Part shown: piece by piece, positions 38,299-47,308 of the stretch
Layout: each line of letters opens with the position of its first letter
Position numbering within the stretch: the first letter of the stretch is position 1
Source of the DNA: a bacterium
Lineage (GTDB): Bacteria > Planctomycetota > Planctomycetia > Planctomycetales > Planctomycetaceae
Direction: 5' to 3'
Assembly (NCBI GenBank): GCA_016124895.1
Contig: WGMU01000105.1
Location: 19,126 to 83,125 of the forward strand
DNA length: 64,000 bases
Made by a program: the position numbers and the translations under genes
Notes under the pieces: generated by a model
What the model was told of the DNA's origin: nothing
Databases searched by the model: none
Seen by the model: the letters and a program-made list of their open reading frames with translations, nothing else

Positions 38299-41200
38299 GT
38301 GAATCGGTTCAGCAGAGAAATGGCTTCAGCGTTTCTCAGGCTTGTTGTGGCTGGTTTCGGTACGGCATGGCTGATCGGGACTGCCGAAGCTCAGCAGACC
38401 GTGCAGCAGGCGGCGTTTATTCAGCCGCAGCCGGTGTCGACAGTCGAGATCAATGTCACGCCAGAAGCGATTGAAGCGCGGCGCAAAGCTGCTGCCGAGC
38501 TGTCCGACCTCGACGATGAGACAAAGAAAAAGATCGACAGCCTCTACGCGCAGGCGCTCGATAACCTGAAGAAGATTGCCGATGCGCGGACTCAGGCGGC
38601 GCAGTTTCGATCTCAGACAGAAAGCGTTCAGCAGCGCGCTCAGGCATTAAAGGACCATCTTGAGAAGCTACGGAATGCGAAACCCACCGAGCCTTCGATC
38701 TCGGAACTTCCCGAGCTGGAAGCTGAACTCACTCGGCGAAAATCGCAACTGGCGGAACTGAAAGCGGAACTTGCTGCTGCTGAGGCTGAACCTGGAGCGA
38801 GGGCCAATCGTCAGCGTGACGTCCTTGCGCAGCAGTCAACGGTGTCGCAGCGCCGTGACGAGCTGCAGAAACAGATTGACGCTCAGCCACCAGCGGGCGA
38901 GCCGATGGCTCAGACTGACGCCCGCCGTACGGAACTTGTCACGCGTCGTCAGTTGCTCGAAGAGGAAGCTCCGTTACTGCAGAACGAGCTGGCCTGTTAC
39001 GCGGCGGAGGAAGGTTCCAGTGTCTTGCGTCTCATTCGCGACGTCAGTACGGAAGAAGTCGCGTTTGCGGAAAAGGAACTGCGACTGCTGGAACAGAAGA
39101 TTGCTGTTAAGCAGGCAGAAGCTGCCGCTGCTGCAGTCGAGAAGGCACGCGAAGAAGCCGAAGAATTCATCGCCGCTCAGCCGTTGCTGCGACCAATCGC
39201 GAAGGAAAATGAGTCGCTGGCTCAAATCGCCAACGACCTGATCGCGCCTCTGGAAGCGACACGAAAGGATCTTGAGCAGACGACGACGCGTCTGGATGGC
39301 GTTGAGAAACTGTTCACGGATATTCAGCAGAAAGTCGACAGTCTTGGTCTGACTGGAGCCATCGGCGCACGGTTGCGGCGCGAACGAAACAGTCTGCCCA
39401 ATCTCTATCGCCGCAAGCAGCGCGTGCGCGATCGTCGGACGGTTATCGAAGACGAGCAGTTCAAACTTTTTGGGTACGAAGATGAACGGGCCAGGCTCTC
39501 AAATCAGGAAGCCGCCATTGCCTTACTGGTCAGCGAGGCCGTGGGAGCAGGCAGCCTGACCGACAGTGATCGCAAAAAGCTGACGGCGGCGGCGCGCGAC
39601 GTTCTCAATCGCAAAGCCGATTACCTCGATCAACTGATCACCCGGTACAAGAGCTATCTCGACGCGCTGTATTCGCTGGATTTGAAGGAACAGGAACTGA
39701 TTCGGCGGACCGAGGAATTCCGGGACTACATCGACGAGCGCGTCCTGTGGATCCGCAGCAATAATCCGCTGTACCAGAGCCTGAGTTTCGACGATGCGGA
39801 TCGTCTGCTGATCTCGCCGAAAGAATGGACTGATGTCCTGACATGGCTCGTCAACGACGCTGGCGATTATCTGGCGCTGTTTGGAGTGACTGTTCTGATC
39901 GCGGTCCTGCTGATCGTTACGCGTCCGCGGCTGCGTCGGGAACTGAACGAAGCTGGGGCGATCGCCCGGAAAGGCACCTGTTCGACAATTGGCACGACTC
40001 TGCGGTCAGCGTGGCTGACCGTGCTGCTTTCAGTGCTGTGGCCGGCCATCGCATTGCTGGTTGGTTTGCGGCTGATGTCGATTGCCGGCGTCTCGGAGTT
40101 TGGCCGGGCTGTCGGGTCCGGCTTGCAGTCTCTGGCGGTCGTCGGACTGTCGCTCGAATTCCTGAGGAACGTCTGCCGTCCACACGGCCTGGCGGATGAT
40201 CACTTCGACTGGCCGGATTCGAGCATCGCCGTGTTCCGTCGCACGATTCCGAAGCTGCTCGTGCTGGCTCTGCCAATCGCCTTCCTCACCACGACGCTGT
40301 ATCACTGCGATCCTGATCACGGAGCTGATTTACCCGAGCGGGTGTGTTTTGTCGTCGGCACGATCGTTCTGTCGATTTTCCTGCGTCGCACGCTGCGTCC
40401 CGAGTCCGGTGTTCTGTGTGAATACCTGTCGAACAACCGCGGCAGATGGCTCGATCGTCTCAAGTTGCTGTGGTACTGGGGAGGTGTACTCTCGCCACTG
40501 GTGCTCGGCGTACTGGCCGCAAGCGGGTTCTACTACACCGCCTATCAGCTTGCGTGGCGGCTGTTCGCGACGATTCTGTTTCTGGTCGCAGTTCAGCTTG
40601 TACGGGCATTTCTGCAGCGACTGCTCATTGTGCAGAAGCGTCGGATTCGAATCGAACAGCTCCGGCAGCGACGCGAAGAAGCTGCTGCACGCGCCGCCGA
40701 ACAGCAATCGGGAGAATCGCCGGCGAGCGGAACACCGCTGGCATCCGTCCCGCTTGACGAGCTGAAGGCCGACGTCGAGTCCAGCACGGAACAGAGTCGC
40801 CGACTGCTGTCGACGGCGCTGATCATGACGTCGCTTGTCGGTACCTGGATGATCTGGGTCGACGTGTTACCGGCCCTGCGCTTTCTCGACCGCTGGCCAT
40901 TATGGACGACGACCGTCGAAGGCACCGGCACAGAACCGTCGGCTCTTGCCGAGCCCGCAAAGCCCGGCGTGCCTCCGCTATCCACTGAGACCAGCGTGGT
41001 GGTCGCCGTCCCGCAGGAGCGAGTTCAGCCAGTCACGATCATCCATCTAAGCGTTGCGGTTCTCATCGCAGTCCTGACGATTGCTGCTGCGCGGAACCTG
41101 CCCGGCCTGATCGAACTGTGGGTGCTGCAGAAGCTGCCACTCGACCAGTCTGTGCGATACGCCATTCGTGCGCTGACCAGTTACTCGATCGTCCTGCTCG

Positions 41201-41853
41201 GGGTCATTCTAAGTTTTAACGCGATTTACGTCGGTTGGGCTCAGGTGCAGTGGCTCGCGACGGCGCTGACATTTGGACTGGCATTCGGGCTGCAGGAGAT
41301 CTTCGCGAATTTTGTGGCCGGTCTGATTCTGCTCTTCGAGCGACCGATCCGCGTTGGCGATGTCGTGACCGTCGACGATGTGTCCGGCGTTGTTTCCAGA
41401 ATCCGCATCAGGGCGACGACGATCACGAATTGGGACCGCAAGGAGTACGTCATCCCGAACAAGGAGTTTATCACCGGTCGAATGCTGAACTGGACTCTCT
41501 CCGACAAGGTCAACCGGATCGTGATCAACGTCGGGATCGCCTACGGCTCAAATACCGAACTCGCCCGCCGACTGCTCGCACAGATCTGTGATCGGCACCC
41601 GTTGCTGTTGAAGGATCCCGCACCCATCGTCACGTTCGAGGGATTCGGCGATAACACGTTGAACCTGGTCGTGCGGACGTACCTGCCGGACCTGGAGAAC
41701 CGGCTGGCGACGATTCATGAGTTGCACACCCAGATCAACGATGAGTTCAAGCGAGAAGGAATCGAGATCGCCTTTCCGCAGCGGGATTTGCACATTCGGA
41801 GCATCGACCCAGTGGCAGCCAGTCGGCTGCGGGGCGAGGCCTCAGGCGACTGA
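38299..41853 (+). CDS. MscK/MscS-type mechanosensitive channel with long periplasmic coiled coil
   Basis: 1184 residues from the GTG at 38299 preceded by a G-rich site; an ATG at 38320 is a possible alternative start. Signal peptide (VVAGFGTAWLIGTAEA), then a coiled coil and helical periplasmic domain to about residue 520, followed by several transmembrane helices. The C-terminal MscS core has the pore helix ATALTFGLAFGLQEIFANFVAGLILLFERPIRVGDVV and the beta domain with VVSRIRIRATTITNWD and the soluble alpha/beta tail. Size and architecture resemble MscK. It should open under membrane tension and release solutes on hypo-osmotic shock. Confidence 0.9.
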   Translation: MNRFSREMASAFLRLVVAGFGTAWLIGTAEAQQTVQQAAFIQPQPVSTVEINVTPEAIEARRKAAAELSDLDDETKKKIDSLYAQALDNLKKIADARTQAAQFRSQTESVQQRAQALKDHLEKLRNAKPTEPSISELPELEAELTRRKSQLAELKAELAAAEAEPGARANRQRDVLAQQSTVSQRRDELQKQIDAQPPAGEPMAQTDARRTELVTRRQLLEEEAPLLQNELACYAAEEGSSVLRLIRDVSTEEVAFAEKELRLLEQKIAVKQAEAAAAAVEKAREEAEEFIAAQPLLRPIAKENESLAQIANDLIAPLEATRKDLEQTTTRLDGVEKLFTDIQQKVDSLGLTGAIGARLRRERNSLPNLYRRKQRVRDRRTVIEDEQFKLFGYEDERARLSNQEAAIALLVSEAVGAGSLTDSDRKKLTAAARDVLNRKADYLDQLITRYKSYLDALYSLDLKEQELIRRTEEFRDYIDERVLWIRSNNPLYQSLSFDDADRLLISPKEWTDVLTWLVNDAGDYLALFGVTVLIAVLLIVTRPRLRRELNEAGAIARKGTCSTIGTTLRSAWLTVLLSVLWPAIALLVGLRLMSIAGVSEFGRAVGSGLQSLAVVGLSLEFLRNVCRPHGLADDHFDWPDSSIAVFRRTIPKLLVLALPIAFLTTTLYHCDPDHGADLPERVCFVVGTIVLSIFLRRTLRPESGVLCEYLSNNRGRWLDRLKLLWYWGGVLSPLVLGVLAASGFYYTAYQLAWRLFATILFLVAVQLVRAFLQRLLIVQKRRIRIEQLRQRREEAAARAAEQQSGESPASGTPLASVPLDELKADVESSTEQSRRLLSTALIMTSLVGTWMIWVDVLPALRFLDRWPLWTTTVEGTGTEPSALAEPAKPGVPPLSTETSVVVAVPQERVQPVTIIHLSVAVLIAVLTIAAARNLPGLIELWVLQKLPLDQSVRYAIRALTSYSIVLLGVILSFNAIYVGWAQVQWLATALTFGLAFGLQEIFANFVAGLILLFERPIRVGDVVTVDDVSGVVSRIRIRATTITNWDRKEYVIPNKEFITGRMLNWTLSDKVNRIVINVGIAYGSNTELARRLLAQICDRHPLLLKDPAPIVTFEGFGDNTLNLVVRTYLPDLENRLATIHELHTQINDEFKREGIEIAFPQRDLHIRSIDPVAASRLRGEASGD

Positions 41854-42015
41854 TCCTGCGCAACCGGCACGACGAGTGAGCGGGCTGAAAATCGAGATCC
41901 GCATTCCGATTCTGCGTTTTGACCCAGCCAGTCTGACCGGGATAAGATTCCGCGTTCACTACCTGCCCGAATCTCAAGCCGTCGCATCCCGTGCTTTTGC
42001 CGCTCAGGATTTCCC

Positions 42016-43515
42016 ATGCCCGCTGGTGACCCGTCGCCGCCTGCTAAGAACGGTCAGAAAAAGCCGGCGCAGCAGGCAAACCTGCAGTCGCTGGGGCGGT
42101 ATTTCATTCAGAAAAAGGTTGGCGCTGGCGGTATGGGTGCCGTGTATCGAGCAACCGATCAGCAGCTCAAGCGGACGGTTGCGTTGAAAGTGCTGCCGCG
42201 TGACAAGGCGAAGAATCCGACTCTGGTGAAGCGGTTTCAGTCCGAAGCCCAGGCGGCAGCGCATCTGCGGCATCCAAACATTATCGGTGTTTACGACGCC
42301 GGTGAGATCGATGGGTTCCTCTACATCGCGATGGAGTTCGTCGAGGGCATCGACGTCGCAGATCTTGTCGCACGGAAAGGTGTTCTCTCGCCGAAACGTT
42401 CGCTGGATATTATCCGGCAGGTGACCCTTGCTCTGCAGCACGCATACGAGCAGAACATCGTGCATCGCGACATCAAGCCCTCGAATCTGATGATCGACAA
42501 GGAGGGCAACGTCAAACTGGCTGATATGGGGCTGGCCAGGTCGCTCGACGAAGAGGAGAGTTCGAGCATTACGCGTGACGGGACAACGGTTGGAACCGTT
42601 GATTACATGTCGCCTGAACAGGCGCGGGACAGCAAGTCGGCTGACTGTCGCAGCGACATCTACTCGCTTGGCGCGACCTGGTTTCACATGCTCTGCGGAC
42701 GCCCGCCGTTTCACGAAGGTGACCTGCTCAACAAGATTACGGCGCATGCACAGAACGAACCGCCGGACCCGCGAGACCTGAATCCCGACGTGCCGGACGC
42801 GATCGCGGCAATCATTTTCCGGATGCTCGAAAAGAAGCCACAGGACCGGTATCAGACGCCGCAGGAACTGCTCGACGATCTCAACAATGCGAACCTCGAT
42901 CAGCGTGAGATTTCGCTCGACCTGCTGGCGGCGCTGGGCGATGACGACGACGGGGGGGGTGAACAGCGACCGGCACGACGGCGGCGCGAGCGAGCTGCGG
43001 CTTCGTCGGCCGCGGCAGACGTCCCGTCAATTGATCTGCTGGCTGGATTGTCGGAAGAGGATGACGACGTTCCCGCGGCGTCAGCCGCAGTTAAACGGCC
43101 CAGCGGATCCGCGGTCTCGGCAGACCCGTCGTCAGCCGAGCTGAAAGGCTCGAAGAAAGCCCGACCGAAAGTGGCGCCGAAAAAGAAGCGTCCATCATCT
43201 GCAGAGACCGTTGCAGACCGCGGCAGTACGGACAGTGTGCCTTCGGCGCGTGAAGTCATGCTGCGGCGCGGCAGTCGTCGTCACGCGAAGGGCGGCGGCG
43301 TTTCGTTCAATCCCATCCGGCTGATGATTGTCGGTGCGGCGGTGATTGGACTCTTCATCGTGTACAGCTTTGTAAAGCCGATGTTCGAGGGATCGAGCAG
43401 CCCGGCGCCCAGCAGCACGAATCGTGGCGACCTGACCCCGTCAACGAACCCGCCGCCATCGCCACCTGGTCCGCCGCGTGCGAATGGGATGCCCTCGCCG
43501 CCGCGTCGACAGTAG
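42016..43515 (+). CDS. Membrane-anchored Ser/Thr protein kinase
   Basis: 499 residues. Kinase domain at about 29-300: glycine loop GAGGMG (36-41), Lys58 in VALK, HRDIKPSN (150-157), DMG at 170-172 in place of DFG, and SPEQARDSKSADCRSDIYSLG. A basic, low-complexity juxtamembrane region (about 300-430) leads to one transmembrane helix (LMIVGAAVIGLFIVYSFV) and a short proline-rich tail. It is thus a PknB-like kinase with almost no extracellular sensor. A run of eight G bases at 42952-42959 lies in the coding sequence and could slip. Its FHA-protein partners may include the regulator at 26291 or the cyclase at 45425 (inference). Confidence 0.93.
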   Translation: MPAGDPSPPAKNGQKKPAQQANLQSLGRYFIQKKVGAGGMGAVYRATDQQLKRTVALKVLPRDKAKNPTLVKRFQSEAQAAAHLRHPNIIGVYDAGEIDGFLYIAMEFVEGIDVADLVARKGVLSPKRSLDIIRQVTLALQHAYEQNIVHRDIKPSNLMIDKEGNVKLADMGLARSLDEEESSSITRDGTTVGTVDYMSPEQARDSKSADCRSDIYSLGATWFHMLCGRPPFHEGDLLNKITAHAQNEPPDPRDLNPDVPDAIAAIIFRMLEKKPQDRYQTPQELLDDLNNANLDQREISLDLLAALGDDDDGGGEQRPARRRRERAAASSAAADVPSIDLLAGLSEEDDDVPAASAAVKRPSGSAVSADPSSAELKGSKKARPKVAPKKKRPSSAETVADRGSTDSVPSAREVMLRRGSRRHAKGGGVSFNPIRLMIVGAAVIGLFIVYSFVKPMFEGSSSPAPSSTNRGDLTPSTNPPPSPPGPPRANGMPSPPRRQ

Positions 43516-43707
43516 TGCCACGACTCGTCGAGAGACGCCGTGCATTCTGCTGCGTGTGTCGCACTCACGATTAAGCGGGCTGAGTTGTCCGCCTCTGGTG
43601 CGTTGGCTAGGCTCGACGATTTGTCGCGAAATTTCCTGACTGGTCGTGGTTTCTGACCTCGTCCTTGTTTTTCAATTGCATCCGCCTCTGAACGGAAGAG
43701 TTTTTGT

Positions 43708-45423
43708 ATGTCTGAAGAGATGCCTGCTGTCGAGCGCGAACGCCAGATGCTGTTGGAGGCCGAGGCGCAGGGAACCGGCGCGAAACTGCTGACCTGGACG
43801 AAACTCTCCGGTCCCGGCTGGCTGCAGTCGGCGATCACGCTCGGCGGCGGCTCGCTGGCCAGCAGTCTGTTTCTTGGGATTCTTGCGGGATATCACCTGC
43901 TGTGGCTGCAGGTGCTGGCGATGGCCTGCGGAGTCGTCATGCTCGGCGCGATTGGCTACGTCGCGCTATCGACCGGTGAGCGGCCGTTTGTTCTGGTCCG
44001 TGATCGGATCAATCCAGTGCTCGCCTGGGGCTGGGCTCTGGCGACGCTGGCCGCAAATATCGTCTGGTGTCTCCCGCAGTTTTCGCTCGCCTGGGCGGCT
44101 GTCTCGCAGAACCTGGCACCGGGACTCGCGAATCAGAAGCCGCTGGTCTGCGGAGTCATTCTGGTCGTCGCGATTTGCGTCACGATGCTGTACGACAGCG
44201 GCGGCAAGGGTTTGCGTCTGTACGAAAACGGTCTGCGGATCCTCGTTGCGCTAATCGTCCTCAGCTTCTTCGGCGTCGTGGCCAAGCTGATGCTCGGCGG
44301 CGGGGATGTGTCTGTTAGCGTTATCCTTGCGGGCTTCATCCCGGACCTGAGCCTCATCAGCAATCCGGCTCCGGCAGTGGCCGAGGCAATTGCGGCAACT
44401 GGTGACGCGGCTAGCTGGTGGAGCGGTCAGGTCGTTGCCAAGCAACGTGACGTCATGGTCAGCGCGGCGGCGACGGCCGTCGGGATCAACATGACGTTCT
44501 TGTTTCCATATTCGTTGCTGAAGAAGAAGTGGGACCGCAGCTTCCGAGGCCTGGCAATCTTCGACCTCGCGACTGGAATGGCGATTCCGTTTGTGATCGC
44601 GACCGGATGCGTTGTTGTCGCTGCCAGCTCGACGTTCCACGGGAAACCGTCGCAGTCGATCGTTGACAACTGGCCGCAGAACAAGTCAGCCATCGACGGC
44701 AAGCTGCTGAAGGAGTTTGAAGGCTGGATGGGTCGCCTGGCTGTCGCAAAGAATCCAGAACTCAAGGTGGCCGACAAGTCCGAAGTTGCCACGTACATCG
44801 AGGCACTTCCGCAGGCTGACCGCAACATTGCCGCGATGCTGGCCGACCGTGACGCGCTGCTCCTCGCTGGAGCACTCGAACCGCTGACCGGGAAATTCGT
44901 CGCGCAGTACGTGTTTGGGTTTGGCGTGCTCGGCATGGCGCTGTCGACGATCACGATTCTGATGCTGATCTCCGGCTTCACGTTCTGCGAAGTTCTCGGT
45001 CTGCCGCAGGAAGGCAGGTACCAGCGCATTGGTTCTCTGCTGCCGGCCGTCGGAGTGCTCGGGCCGTTTGTCTGGACGAAGGCGGCGGCGTACCTCGCCG
45101 TGCCGACCAGCGTCTTCGGGATGGCGCTGCTGCCGATCGCTTACGTCACCTTCCTGTTCTGCATGAACAGCCCGCGGGTGTTGGGTGAGCACATGCCGCG
45201 CGGCCGGTCGCGAGTGATCTGGAACGTGCTGATGTTCATCGCGTTCGGGCTGTCGACCGTTGGGGCGGGATGGTCGGTCTGGTCGAAAACCGGCTGGGTC
45301 GGTGTCGCCGGCGTGTTCGCGTTTATCGTTCTCGCAGTCGTGTTCCACTCGAAGGAACCGTCTGGTGAGGCGGCTGAGGGAACCACGTCTCCCGAAGGTG
45401 AAACCGCCGGAGCGAGTGCCTGA
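43708..45423 (+). CDS. Nramp-related membrane transporter lacking canonical metal-site motifs
   Basis: 571 residues, about eleven hydrophobic segments. The first helix reads SGPGWLQSAITLGGGSLASSLFLG, aligning with the Nramp GPGxL... helix but with LGGG where the metal-binding DPGN should be. In helix 6 the MPHN-type motif is also absent (GINMTFLFPYSLLKKKW). Such proteins are called Nramp-related (NRMT-like); some carry Mg2+, others are uncharacterised. It lies between kinase and cyclase genes, and its stop is one base before the start of the cyclase gene. Confidence 0.8.
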   Translation: MSEEMPAVERERQMLLEAEAQGTGAKLLTWTKLSGPGWLQSAITLGGGSLASSLFLGILAGYHLLWLQVLAMACGVVMLGAIGYVALSTGERPFVLVRDRINPVLAWGWALATLAANIVWCLPQFSLAWAAVSQNLAPGLANQKPLVCGVILVVAICVTMLYDSGGKGLRLYENGLRILVALIVLSFFGVVAKLMLGGGDVSVSVILAGFIPDLSLISNPAPAVAEAIAATGDAASWWSGQVVAKQRDVMVSAAATAVGINMTFLFPYSLLKKKWDRSFRGLAIFDLATGMAIPFVIATGCVVVAASSTFHGKPSQSIVDNWPQNKSAIDGKLLKEFEGWMGRLAVAKNPELKVADKSEVATYIEALPQADRNIAAMLADRDALLLAGALEPLTGKFVAQYVFGFGVLGMALSTITILMLISGFTFCEVLGLPQEGRYQRIGSLLPAVGVLGPFVWTKAAAYLAVPTSVFGMALLPIAYVTFLFCMNSPRVLGEHMPRGRSRVIWNVLMFIAFGLSTVGAGWSVWSKTGWVGVAGVFAFIVLAVVFHSKEPSGEAAEGTTSPEGETAGASA

Positions 45424-45424
45424 T

Positions 45425-47203
45425 GTGAGTACGTTTGACCTGATCGCCACCGGGCCGGAGGACGGGCAGCAGCAGCGCATGAAGCTTGGTGTTGCCGAGC
45501 AGAATCTGGTTGGACGTACAGTATCTGACGGATTACGCATCGGCTGGGAGCCGGCGCTGTCGCGCGAGCACGTTCGCGTTGAGATTGTCGACCAGTCGCC
45601 GCGGGTGACTCGGTTGCCGCGTGCGTCGAACCCGGTTTTTTTTCGTGGTGAGCCGCGCGACGAATTCGACCTGCTGCCGGGCGATTCGTTCGTCATCGGA
45701 GCGACTCAGTTTCGACTGGTCAAGCACGCGGAAGCCGACTCGTCGCAGCCGAACCGCGTGATCGAGGAAGTTCGTTTCGAGTCGTCGCAGCTCCGCAACA
45801 TCCGGTTCAGTGACGCGGACAAACGGATCGAAGTGCTGACTCACCTGCCGGGCGTGATCCAGCTGACGCGAACGGACGACGAGTTTTTTCAGACGGTGGT
45901 CGACCTCCTGCTCGCGGGAATCCCGTCTGCCGAAGCCGTCGCCGTTGTCGAGCCCGGCAGCGAGTCGGCCGTCGTCCGGCACTGGCAGCGCCGCAACGAG
46001 ACGCGCGGGGAAGTGCGGCCCAGCACACGGCTGGTCCGCGACGCCGTCGCAACCAGTCGCCGCAGCGTACTGCACGTCTGGGAGTCCGAACGCGCGGGGC
46101 TCGACCAGTACACGGTGACGGCCGGTTTCAACTGGGCGTTCTGCACGCCGGTCAGCGTTCCCGGCGAGCCGCCGCGTGGGCTCTACGTCGCGGGCGAGCA
46201 CGAAGTCCCAGTCGGCAGTGCCACGACCACGGGCCGTGGCGCCGCACTGCAGGCGGACGTTCGCTTTACGGAACTTGTTGCCGAGATCGTCTCATCGCTG
46301 CGACGATTGAGTTCGCTCGAACGTCAACAGGCCGGTCTGCGGCAGTTCTTCGCGCCTCCGATTCTCGCAGCACTCGGCGAAGACCTCGATACCGCGCTGC
46401 TGGAACCGCGCGAGTGCGAAGTCGCCGTTCTGTTCTGCGACCTGCGTGGCTTCAGTCAGCGGGCGGAAAGTCAGGAGGACAATCTGCCGGGATTGCTCAA
46501 CCGCGTCAGTCAGGCACTCGGTGTGATGACCGAGCAGATTCTGCGTTTCGGCGGCGTGACCGGCGATTTTCAGGGTGACGCGGCACTGGGTTTCTGGGGC
46601 TGGCCGTTTGCGTCTGAGACCGCGTCGCTCGACGCCTGCCGCGCAGCGCTTGGCATTCGTTCGGCATTCGAAGCGGAAGCGTCGGTCGAAGGTAGCCCGC
46701 TGGCCGGTTTCGAAATGGGGATCGGTATCGCATTTGGCCGGGCGGTCGCGGGGAAGATCGGCACGGCCGAGCAGGTCAAGGTGACGGTTTTCGGCCCTGT
46801 GGTGAATCTCGCCAGCCGGCTTGAGTCGATGACGACGCAGCTTCGCGTGCCGATTCTGGTCGACGAGCCGACCGCGGAACTCGTCCGCGCGAAGTTGCCG
46901 CGCACCGAGGGCCGCGTCCGAAAACTCGCCCGAGTTTTGCCGGTCGGGATGGAGCGGCCGGTCACCGTCAGCGAGTTGCTGCCCTCCGCGGCGGACTTCC
47001 CTCTGCTGACCGACGGGCAGATCGCGCGGTACGAAGAGGGGGTCGAGAACTTCATCGCCGGCAACTGGGATGTCGCCTGGCAATGTCTGCACGAGATGCC
47101 GGCTGGCGACCGCGCTCAGGATTTCCTGGCGATGCCCATCGTCCAGTCCAGCCGCCGCGCTCCCGCCGACTGGGACGGAGTGATTCGACTGGCAAGGAAG
47201 TAG
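45425..47203 (+). CDS. FHA-domain class III adenylate/guanylate cyclase
   Basis: 592 residues from a GTG one base after the transporter stop; the frame is open upstream but overlaps the transporter gene. An N-terminal FHA-like domain (about 20-95: NLVGRTV, SREHVRVEIVD) and a middle GAF-like region (about 140-300) precede the cyclase core. Catalytic features are FCDLRGFSQRAES with the first metal Asp, and TGDFQGDAALGFW with the second. It makes cAMP or cGMP from ATP/GTP; the base specificity cannot be read safely. A run of eight T bases at 45636-45643 lies inside the FHA part. No cAMP receptor is visible in the window. Confidence 0.87.
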   Translation: MSTFDLIATGPEDGQQQRMKLGVAEQNLVGRTVSDGLRIGWEPALSREHVRVEIVDQSPRVTRLPRASNPVFFRGEPRDEFDLLPGDSFVIGATQFRLVKHAEADSSQPNRVIEEVRFESSQLRNIRFSDADKRIEVLTHLPGVIQLTRTDDEFFQTVVDLLLAGIPSAEAVAVVEPGSESAVVRHWQRRNETRGEVRPSTRLVRDAVATSRRSVLHVWESERAGLDQYTVTAGFNWAFCTPVSVPGEPPRGLYVAGEHEVPVGSATTTGRGAALQADVRFTELVAEIVSSLRRLSSLERQQAGLRQFFAPPILAALGEDLDTALLEPRECEVAVLFCDLRGFSQRAESQEDNLPGLLNRVSQALGVMTEQILRFGGVTGDFQGDAALGFWGWPFASETASLDACRAALGIRSAFEAEASVEGSPLAGFEMGIGIAFGRAVAGKIGTAEQVKVTVFGPVVNLASRLESMTTQLRVPILVDEPTAELVRAKLPRTEGRVRKLARVLPVGMERPVTVSELLPSAADFPLLTDGQIARYEEGVENFIAGNWDVAWQCLHEMPAGDRAQDFLAMPIVQSSRRAPADWDGVIRLARK

Positions 47204-47210
47204 CTTTGGT

Positions 47211-47303
47211 CGCGAGTTTGTTTGTAGCGAAACTCGCGCAGAGTTTTGGTGTGTCGTCCGCTGGTGCCCGTTCATGGCCGAAAGTCTGCGCGACTTTCGC
47301 TAC
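47211..47303. repeat. Pair of nested inverted repeats (GTAGCGAAA-CTCGCGCAGA)
   Basis: GTAGCGAAACTCGCGCAGA at 47224-47242 pairs with its reverse complement at 47285-47303 with one mismatch over 19 bases; a smaller hairpin CGCGAGTTT/AAACTCGCG (47211-47219 and 47230-47238) is nested on the left. It fills the gap between the cyclase and the glycosyltransferase genes and may terminate the cyclase transcript. Confidence 0.78.
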
Positions 47304-47308
47304 GGTAG

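Noticed and set aside
43516..43707. Riboswitch (for example Mg- or Mn-responsive) upstream of the Nramp-related transporter
   Set aside because: No recognisable conserved core or terminator hairpin was found in this leader by eye; a covariance-model search would be decisive.
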